Shown: positions 57,024 to 64,000 of the stretch, one piece after another
Layout of the letters: every line of letters begins with the position of its first letter
Position numbering within the stretch: position 1 is the stretch's first letter
NCBI GenBank assembly: GCA_004335835.1
Contig: RWJK01001654.1
Coordinates: forward strand, 1 to 64,000
Origin: Scenedesmus sp. ARA3
Taxonomy: Eukaryota > Chlorophyta > Chlorophyceae > Sphaeropleales > Scenedesmaceae
Length of the DNA: 64,000 nt
Reading direction: 5' to 3'
Made by a program: the position numbers and the translations under genes
The notes under the pieces: generated by a model
The model's database searches: none
What the model saw: only the letters and a program-made list of their open reading frames with translations
Told to the model about the DNA's origin: nothing

Positions 57024-57398
57024 CTATTTCCTGTAGTCATAGTCATAGTCTGCCAGCTTGCGAGCAATGCGTGTGGCACGCTCCCTCACTGAATCATGCA
57101 GCAGCTTGCGGTTGCCTTCTTCCACAACCTTTGTTGCCGGACCAAGCAGCTTCTTGGCGCCGCCAAGCACAACATCACCGGCAGCAGGTGCCGCCATGGC
57201 GGCATGGGGGTTCTGACGCAGCTTGCGGGTAGCGTGGCCGGGGCCTCCACCAATAAGCACATCAGCATGGCCCATCGCTTGCGTAGCGCGCATGCGGCGT
57301 GCTGTCATTGTCTTGGGTGCTTTGGGCGCATTGGCCACGCCATGGATGAGCAGCAGGGCCAGCAGCACCACAGCAGCTGCTACGGCAGGGCGTGCCAT
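57024..57398 (-). CDS. Small secreted protein 2, paralog of the gene at 54102 (124 aa)
   Basis: ATG at 57398, stop TAG at 57026-57024. Signal peptide MARPAVAAAVVLLALLLIHG with cleavage likely after VANA. The mature part has an insert absent from paralog 1 (MTARRMRATQAMGHADVLIG, then Gly/His/Arg-rich), then the shared GDVVLGGAKKLL (74-85) and RKLADY (113-118), ending DYDYDYRK instead of the Trp/His tail. Several dibasic or RR sites (RR at 34-35, KK at 82-83) could be processing sites. The leader carries a long CAG/CTG repeat. Gene, leader and promoter appear to have been duplicated together with paralog 1. Function unknown. Confidence 0.68.
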   Translation of the reverse strand: MARPAVAAAVVLLALLLIHGVANAPKAPKTMTARRMRATQAMGHADVLIGGGPGHATRKLRQNPHAAMAAPAAGDVVLGGAKKLLGPATKVVEEGNRKLLHDSVRERATRIARKLADYDYDYRK

Positions 57399-57471
57399 GG
57401 TGACAGGTGATGGCTTGGAGAAAGGGATTGGGTGTACAGGGCTCTGAACAGGCGGTGGGTGGGCAGGCAGC

Positions 57472-57472
<1 letters not shown>

Positions 57473-57557
<85 letters not shown>
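57473..57557. repeat. (CAG/CTG) tract of about 28 units in the leader of secreted-protein gene 2
   Basis: An uninterrupted run of gca/agc triplets covers about 85 bp, 75 bp upstream of the ATG. On the transcribed strand it reads CTG/CUG. Paralog 1 has a shorter, interrupted version at the same place. Confidence 0.95.
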
Positions 57558-57560
<3 letters not shown>

Positions 57561-57963
57561 CAGCAGCAGGGGTAATAGCTTGACATCAGCAATTGTTGAG
57601 CAGCTAGCAAGACATGACATATGCACATGCTGGTTTTTGTGAGTTGCCATGCAGACAACGTTGGTGCAGAGGCGTGAATGCAGCACCTGTCAGCCTCGGC
57701 TGCTGCTGTATGCATTGAGCTATTCTGCAAGCACGTGCAACGGGCTATGTTGGTTGCCAGCTGCTGCGTTGCTCGTGCAGCATATATTCGTTGTAAGCAC
57801 GTTCTGCTGGCTTCATCAAGATCACGTCGCTGCAGCAGCTCACAAACAGCACTCACGTGGGTGCTGTGTTGATCAGCCAGTAGTTTCGACCCTGCAGCTG
57901 CCTGAAAAGGAGCTTGCTTCAGCTGCAACGTTAAACGCTGAGCGGCTACACAAGGACACCCGA

Positions 57964-57972
57964 CTTTTATAG
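57964..57972 (-). promoter_or_regulatory. TATA box candidate for secreted-protein gene 2
   Basis: Minus-strand CTATAAAAG, 574 bp upstream of the ATG. It matches the position of the box in paralog 1, and the GC-rich block beyond it (cgagcttcaccgaaggccgt) is alignable to paralog 1. Confidence 0.6.
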
Positions 57973-58009
57973 CCTGTTGCTTGTCGTGTTCACTCAGTGT
58001 TCTCAAAAC

Positions 58010-59386
58010 AGTGACTCCGAGAAGGGTTTAAGGGTGCGGCCGAGCTTCACCGAAGGCCGTTGCTGCGCCGGTGCGCGGGAAGCCCCAATCCAGTGGCCTT
58101 GAGGCAGTCTTAGCACATTGAACGTTCGCGTCAGTAGCTTGCCTGGCAAGAAACGGTCACGAATGTGTTCGGGAGGCATGTCAATCGATATTCTACCTTG
58201 GACGTCCAAGGTACCAAGGGTGAGATCCAGAGCCCATTAGTGCGACACAACCTCACCCATTGACGGAATACAGCTCACAATAAGACTCGACCACACACGC
58301 ATATGTACCACGGACCGCAGCGTGTATCTGCCCTGCTAGATCCTCAACATGGCACTGACATAACGCAAGTGAAGTACCAGCCTGTTACATGAGCAGTGTG
58401 CCTGGCGAACTGTGCACACACAACACCTACCGGGAGAGCAAACCAAGCGGCTTCCAACATCGACATGCTAGAGCCATCAGCATGTGCTCACCCAAGGCAC
58501 AGCCGCAGCAATGCCGCTTTTCAGCAATTGCACTCAGTATAGCAGCCTGCAGGCTGCTACAACAACTGCACTCAGTATAGTAGCCTGCAGGCTACTACAG
58601 CAACTGGCTGGCAGCGTAGCAGTGTGTGGCCCCAGCACCCACCATAACCATTGTTTGACCCGTTGTTGCTGATCATGCATGTGACCACTGGCACCCGCTG
58701 CTGGGCTCAGCCGCACTGAAGGGGCCCCTCGGCTGACAAGTCTGCAGCAGAGCACACACTATAAGAAGTGCAGGTAACACACATTACAGTATCCCGATGC
58801 AGCACACTGTGCTCATGTATTGGATTGCAGCGCTGCTGTAGCAAGCAACAGTGCTGTTGCACCACACACCGTACTGGCATCGCTGGTGCATGCGACAGCC
58901 CACCATGCTTCTATAGCTAGGCCACCGTGTAGAGTCACAGCTGCTGCTGCTGCTGCCGCTGCTGCTGCTTCAGCACCGCCATGCAAGGCCAGCACACACC
59001 GCACAGCATAGACGGCATGCCACGCTGCACCACAGCGCACCACAGCAGCCACTCCATCGTTGACACACGCACGCGCATTTCACAAACACCAGAAGCCCGA
59101 GAGCGCATGCAGCACCTGCGGCAGCTGCTGCAAAAGATGCAATGCCATGGCAGAGCTGCGGCAGCCCCCTAGGCTGCATAGCCTGCGGTATCACCACGCG
59201 CTGTGTCACTCTCACAAATGCAGCTCTGCCAGCTAGCTGCATGCCCTGCTTAGCTGCAGCCTGGCCATCAGCTGACAGAAAGACACGCCTATGTTGGACA
59301 AGCTCGAAGCCATGCCCGTTCAGCCGCATTGCACACAGCACAACGGCATGCAGATACTGCTCCCAGATCCTGCTGCGTCACTGCTG
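58010..59386. other. Upstream flank of secreted gene 2 and 3' flank of LSM3
   Basis: No supported gene. Plus strand is A/C-rich in parts (about 58260-59100), consistent with the LSM3 3' UTR on minus. Contains the palindromic repeat at 58529-58600. Confidence 0.45.
58529..58600. repeat. Two tandem copies of a 38-bp unit, each with a perfect 20-bp palindrome
   Basis: Copy 1 contains tagcagcctgcaggctgcta (58540-58559); copy 2 contains tagtagcctgcaggctacta (58578-58597). Both flanks (gcactcagta before, acaacaact/acagcaact after) are shared. The two differences fall at paired positions of the palindrome. Confidence 0.95.
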
Positions 59387-60289
59387 CTACGAGCGTAGAG
59401 GTGGGCTGATCAGAATGACGCTGTCTCCGCGAACAAACAGGAAAGGAATGCTGCGCTTCTGGGTCTGCAGCAGCAGCAGCAGCGGCAGGCAAACATATAA
59501 ATTCATGACAGACGAAAGGCCAGAGTCCAGTTGGAAAGCCATAGTGATGTGGCGCATGTGCAGGGACAACATGGCAGATGCAGGGTGCTGCAAGTGTGTC
59601 AACAAACAGAACAAGCAACCTTCGTACAACCCACCTTGATGATTTCTTCATAGGTCTCGTCATCAATCTCAACAGTGGTCACAGTCTCCTCCACTTCGCC
59701 CAGGATCATGTTCAAATGCTGGTCATACGCCTGCAGGGCAACACAAATAATACAGACGCGGGAAACACACTCATCAAAATGGTCTCTTGCACAGCTGCGG
59801 AACGTGCAGCGGTCGCAGCACAAGCCGCAGCAACTGCTCAGTCTAGAGAAGCCATTTCCTGCTGCTGCTGCTGCTGTATCATGAGGCGTTGCAGTAGTAA
59901 TCTGCGCTGGTTCCTGGGCTGCTGCTCGGAAGCGCAGCGCTGGCAGCAACCGCAGCCAGCTGCCACGGCATAGGGACACCAGAGGTCAGCACTGCCAGTG
60001 CCGAACTGACCAGCTCCTGCACCATTATCCATGGCTGCTGCAACAAATAAGAACGCAGTTGTGCTGCATTGGTCTTTGTTGCCAACAACACATGCAACTC
60101 TGCCACGGGCGCCGCTGCCTGTATTCAGCTGCTTGTTTCGTGCTGTTGGCATGTCAGCCAGAAAGCTCTGCTCACATGCAGCCTGCCGCGCAGCTCCCGC
60201 TCTCCTCTGCACTTGACATAGATGCGTTCGTCTAAGCTTAGCTTGATCAGATCAAGAGGCTCCTTCACAGTTGCTTCCTCCTCTCCCAT
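59387..60289 (-). CDS. LSM3: LSm3, Sm-like subunit of the LSm1-7/LSm2-8 rings (3 exons, 95 aa)
   Basis: Exons 60289-60176, 59730-59635, 59464-59387, all phase 0. The protein starts [20 protein letters not shown] and has the Sm1 block ([24 protein letters not shown]), the LSm3-type [19 protein letters not shown] and the Sm2 block [19 protein letters not shown]. Length agrees with other LSm3 proteins (about 100 aa). LSm3 sits in the nuclear LSm2-8 ring bound to U6 snRNA 3' ends and the cytoplasmic LSm1-7 ring in mRNA decay. The frame extends above the ATG as Ala/Gln sequence without another ATG, so 60289 is chosen. It is head-to-head with QCR6, with 563 bp between starts. Confidence 0.96.
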
Positions 60290-60852
60290 GTTGGCTGCTG
60301 CTGCCAGTGCCGCCGCTGCTGCTGCGTCCGCCTGCTGTGGCCTCAGGCCCACACCCCGAACCTCCTGCTGGAGGCAGGCGCAGCTACGACGATAATAAAC
60401 AGTTGATTACTGCGGATCAAGCTGAATAGACAAAACGATGCTGCTGTAGTACACGACACACAGAGTTCACAGCAGTAGCAGCAGTCTGCAGGTGACACGC
60501 GCTCAGGCTCTGCAGGCTATCGTTTTCGAAGCTATTAGAACATCGATCAGAGGGTGCAACCCATTGACTGGTTAAGAGTAACACAGACAGTCAGTTCGCA
60601 GGGGTGTTATGGTGCCTGTACAGTCAGAATTCCTTCAAGGCCTGCTGCGCGTGCAAAGAGGAGTAAACACGTTGTCTGAAATAGGAGGCTTCAACTGGGA
60701 ACTTGCTATTCTCTTAGCCCCACTAGTAGCTGCAGCAGCAAGCATGTGCGTGCGATCAGGGGCAAATGCCGCGCTGATTATCTCCATTGCATGACCAAGA
60801 TAGACTTAAAAGTTCAAACATCGACAGCAGGCCTCACTTTGTGCTTGATCTG
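60290..60852. promoter_or_regulatory. Bidirectional promoter region of LSM3 and QCR6
   Basis: Two housekeeping genes diverge from this 563-bp stretch. An open frame at 60609-60794 starting MVPVQSEFLQGL overlaps it but does not fit the QCR6 reading phase and is probably leader or chance. Confidence 0.55.
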
Positions 60853-61896
60853 ATGTCCAGTCTGTAGGAGGCACTCCTGGTGCAGCGGCAGTTGCAGCCA
60901 TAAGTGACTTGCAGGCTGTTTTGCTTATCAGTCATTGATTTCGTTTATGCAGGGTGGAGTACACAGAGGAGGACCCCAAGCCCCAGGTGCGTGAGGACGT
61001 GCACCGATCTGTTTCAGCAGGGCAGCCTGTTGCGCGAAACGCTGCATACACGCCTGCACGTTGATGCTTTGTTCTGCTTGAGCGCCTGCTGACGTGCCTT
61101 CTGTGCCTCCTGCAGCTGGAGGATGCCTGCAAGGTGGAGTGCCTGAAGGAGTGGCACCAATATCAGGTCAGCTGGCAAGGCCCCAGCCTGCCAAACCTGC
61201 ACATTGATAGACAAGGACTGAGAAATAGACGTGCTCAGCACGGGTTGATAGGAGCTGAGTGCAGCAAGGAGGTTCGGACAGCACCAGCTCAGCAGCAGTG
61301 GCAGCAGCAGCACCTGGGGCAAAAGCAGTGGCGTTGCCTGGCGTGCAGCTGTATGCACGCGTACCATCCTATGCTGAACTCTCTGTATGAGCTGTTGTGC
61401 TGTGCAGGAGTGCGCAAAGCGGATTGAGAACTCGGACCATGACGGCGCACACTGCACAGGCTGGGCATTTGACTACTGGAAGTGCATAGACAAATGCGTG
61501 AGTGCAGCGCACAGTGGCAGCAGCTTTTTAACATCATCTGAAGCAGTTCTGATGTCACACACAACATATTGAGGGTCAGTGGCCCTACACAGTGTTGCTT
61601 ATGCCGCATGGCAGATGGTGGATGCAGCAAGCGCGCTTTTGCCATTACACACAACTACTATGCAACGTTGATTATTGGCAGCTGCGTTGCATGCTGCTGT
61701 TGCCCATTAGACGTCAGCAGGCGGCAGATGCACATTGCATGTGTGCAAAGGCGCAATGGCATGCTCGGCTGCTGCTGATCGCCGTGCTGTGCTAACATTG
61801 TTGAAGGTGACAAAGTGACCGCCACCAACCACTGTTGTGTTCCCGTGCTGCCTGTGCCCGCAGGTTGCTCCCAAGCTGTTCCAGAGGTTGAAGTAA
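60853..61896 (+). CDS. QCR6: Cytochrome bc1 complex hinge subunit, QCR6/UQCRH (5 exons, 72 aa)
   Basis: Exons 60853-60863, 60953-60986, 61116-61166, 61408-61497, 61864-61896; phases 2, 0, 0, 0. The product has an acidic start (MSSLVEYTEEDPKPQ), then DACKVECLKEW, ECAKRI, HCTGWAFDYWKCIDKC and VAPKLFQRLK, the signature of the mitochondrial complex III hinge protein. Cys24-x9-Cys34 and Cys48-x9-Cys58 form twin CX9C motifs, with Cys20 and Cys62 also conserved in the family, so import and oxidative folding in the intermembrane space are expected. The first exon is only 11 nt; it was chosen because it supplies an ATG with GTAGGA donor and exactly the phase the second exon needs. Confidence 0.93.
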
Positions 61897-63281
61897 AGCA
61901 GCTGCAAGAGCTTGCAGCAGCAGCAAGCAGCCACGCAATGAACCGGAGCAGCAGCAAGATCGTGCGGCGCCATCTTAGCGCAGCTGCTGCAGCAGCAGCA
62001 GCAGCGGCGGCACCTTGCTGCGCTGCTCCCGGCACCAGCTCTGCCAGCACGTGAGCATATACTGCTGCTGCAGCAGCAGCTGCGAACGCAGTGCTGCTTG
62101 GCAGAGGTGCTTGCAGCAGGCTAGGCTGTCTGGACAGGCGCACTGGCTCGACAATCAAAGCAGCTTGACGACTTGGGAGACTAGGAACACTGGTGCTGCA
62201 GCTGCAGCCCAGTGTAGCAGCCTGTTGCCAATGGCCTGGATGTGCCATCCTAGAAGAGCTTCCTCTTTCAGCTTCTTTGTGTTTCCCAGGCTTTAGGGTT
62301 GTGCACACATGTCTGTGTTGAGACATTTCAGGTGCACACACATCAGCAAGCTGCTAGGTGTTGGCTGTGCTCGTCCAGTCATCACACTATGTGGACGCTC
62401 GGCAGCAATGCGTATCTGCGCTGTTGGCAGAACAGTGCTTGCTATTGTTGCGAGTTGGGCGGCATCAATGTGCAGCGCTGATCCACAGCACATTAAATCC
62501 GCGCTATAGGCGTTCGGTAACCAATCAAATCATCTTGAAATATTCTTGTTTTTCCTATTGCATGGGCAGACCGTGGGGCATAACAGTGGAAGTTGACGCA
62601 GGTGTCAGCATCATTATGCATTGGAAAAGTTGCTTTGCAGCAACAGCAGAGCATGTCTCACCACGTGCACAAGCCAGCAGCAAACCAACAGCAACATGCA
62701 GCATCCAATTGAAAGATGTCCACACATGCCGCAACTTGTGTGAGTGATGTACCCAGCCTGCCAGTTGAGTCGGTAATCTGCAGCGTTCAGCAGGTGTTCC
62801 AGAAGCAAAGTGTGTGCCGCTGCCACAAGTTAGCACCGTGACAGCTGAGCAGCTAGCATGCGGACAAACGTACAGACATGACAGCCGTAACCTAAGGGCA
62901 CACCACACGGATATCAGCCTGAGGCTATTCCACACACACCAAATGCTCTGTGCGTCACTATGTAACAAGACACAGCACTGCTGCATGCCATGGAGTGCAC
63001 TGCCTGGCAGGCATGCAAACAGGTGCACCGACACACAGCAAGCTGCCACCAGCATGCCAGCGCGCTGCTCGCTTCACCCGCTGCAGCGAGAAGTTACTCG
63101 ATGCAACATGCTGTTCATACACAACATACACAGGGAGACCCCTCTTGTACAATATACAAGCGATCCCTTCCCAAGCTTCAACAGCTGCATGTACTTTCCA
63201 GCACAGCCCAGCCCAGGACTAAACTAGCTTCAACTCCCCCCCCACATGCATCCACTATCAGCCTTAACACATAGCACTTGA
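61897..63281. other. Convergent region between QCR6 and the right-edge gene
   Basis: Nothing recognised. The right part (about 62640-63280) is A/C-rich on plus, as expected for the 3' UTR of the minus gene ending at 63282. An antisense Ala-rich frame over 61658-62341 is a composition artefact. Confidence 0.5.
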
Positions 63282-63998
63282 TCACCGAATGGTGAACACT
63301 CCGTCGCCGCTGCCACTAGGCGGCCGCCCTGACGGCGAGAACGCCGACTGCGGCATCAGCCCTGCTTCTGCCTCTCCAGCAGCCGGCAATGGCTGGAAAA
63401 AGTTCAGCTCTTCATCTAGTGGCTGATAACTCGGCATGCCGCCCCCACCCCCGCCAGGCCTGCCACTGAACCCTCCAAAGCCTCCGGCCCTGCCCCTGCC
63501 AAAGCATTCCGAAGCCTTATCTACAACCAAACCAACGAATGACACTCCAAAGTCTTTGGCTGAAACAGCCAAGTCCTCCACTTGTGCCTTAGCCACAGCA
63601 GAGGCCAGGAACTGGTACCACACGCCAAACACTCCGCCCAGCACCAGCAGCAGCACAAAGAACACAAAGACGCCGTGCGCGCTGGAGCGCCTGCCGCCAC
63701 CGCCGCTGCTGCCGCCGCCGGTGCCGCTGCTGCTGCCACCGTGGGGTTGTACGCCTGGTTTGGCCCCGGGCCGCATCTGGCCCTTGCCGTCTGTATCAGC
63801 GATGAGGCCGTCTAGGCCTGTGCAGTTGTCGCCATGCACCAGACGTTTGCCTGCATTTGTAGCGCACAGGCGGAGGCACAGTGTGCGTTTTGACGAATAG
63901 AGGAGAGGGTAGAAAGTGTGACATGGTGAGGGGCACAGATCTGCGCTTGCTGTGAGTGTGAGTGTGGCTGCCAGATGCAATGCGTGCTGCAGGGTCAT
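63282..63998 (-). CDS. Single-pass membrane protein with tyrosine sorting motif, probably 3' end of a larger gene
   Basis: The minus frame ends TGA/TAA-side at 63282 with SGDGVFTIR. From about 63850 it reads GKRLVHGDNCTGLDGLIADT, a Gly/Ser linker, one hydrophobic span (GVFVFFVLLLVLGGVFGVW), an Ala/Val/Lys segment, a Gly-rich stretch and a cytoplasmic-type tail with YQPLDEE. YQPL fits the YxxPhi clathrin-adaptor motif next to acidic residues, as in trafficking receptors. A pyrimidine-rich tract and TGCAG at 63851 suggest an acceptor with exon start 63850. Alternatively an ATG at 63998 gives a signal-peptide-like start (MTLQHALHLAATLTLTASA) and a complete 238-aa protein. I cannot decide between the two. 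Confidence 0.5.
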   Translation of the reverse strand: MTLQHALHLAATLTLTASADLCPSPCHTFYPLLYSSKRTLCLRLCATNAGKRLVHGDNCTGLDGLIADTDGKGQMRPGAKPGVQPHGGSSSGTGGGSSGGGGRRSSAHGVFVFFVLLLVLGGVFGVWYQFLASAVAKAQVEDLAVSAKDFGVSFVGLVVDKASECFGRGRAGGFGGFSGRPGGGGGGMPSYQPLDEELNFFQPLPAAGEAEAGLMPQSAFSPSGRPPSGSGDGVFTIR

Positions 63999-64000
63999 AG

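Noticed and set aside
61658..62341. 227-residue minus frame over the QCR6 3' end
   Set aside because: Antisense to a confirmed exon and made of Ala/Gln/Ser runs from triplet bias.

Overview
The window looks like nuclear DNA of a chlorophyte green alga, probably a chlorophycean. The genes are split by many short introns (mostly GTGAG/GTGCG donors and TGCAG acceptors). The proteins carry long Ala, Gln, Ser and Gly runs encoded by CTG/CAG-type triplets. Recognisable products include a plastid-type DUF2854 membrane protein, a plant-type lycopene-cyclase-like flavoprotein, a CBM20 starch-binding domain, a GARP/Myb (SHLQKYR) factor, LSm3 and the mitochondrial complex III hinge subunit. The placement in Chlorophyta is inference. 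TAA, TAG and TGA all serve as stops, so the code is standard. There is no sign of prokaryotic or organellar DNA. A run of 50 Ns (46089-46138) marks an assembly gap.

Layout, left to right: a partial polytopic membrane protein, TauE/SafE-like (minus, cut by the left edge); a 12-exon degenerate PP2C-like protein (minus, 2044-7008); a divergent organelle-targeted PD-(D/E)XK-nuclease-like protein (plus, 7520-9889); a 4 kb gene-poor stretch; a GARP transcription factor (minus, 13838-17139); a divergent DUF2854 thylakoid-type protein (plus, 18870-21220); a 4.5 kb gene-poor stretch; two related RRM proteins on the minus strand (25698-28535 and 34359-38071) separated by 5.8 kb; a possible small plus-strand gene; a CBM20 protein (minus, about 39440-41054); a large lycopene beta/epsilon cyclase-like gene (minus, 43464-52333); two duplicated small secreted-protein genes (minus, 54102-54371 and 57024-57398); LSM3 (minus) head-to-head with QCR6 (plus); and the 3' end of a single-pass membrane protein gene running off the right edge.

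There is no operon or single pathway here. The most distinctive feature is structural. In at least six independent genes, the part of an exon touching a splice site (or, in one case, the stop codon) has been copied into the neighbouring intron or flank one to six times. The extreme case is the cyclase-like gene, where one exon has been amplified into two side-by-side arrays, one interrupted by the assembly gap. A second recurring feature is that sequence downstream of stop codons is A/C-rich on the plus strand when the gene is on the minus strand (UG-rich in the transcript), for up to several kilobases.

Exon coordinates were assembled by hand from splice consensus, reading-phase continuity and family similarity. 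No alignment, RNA evidence or database search was available.
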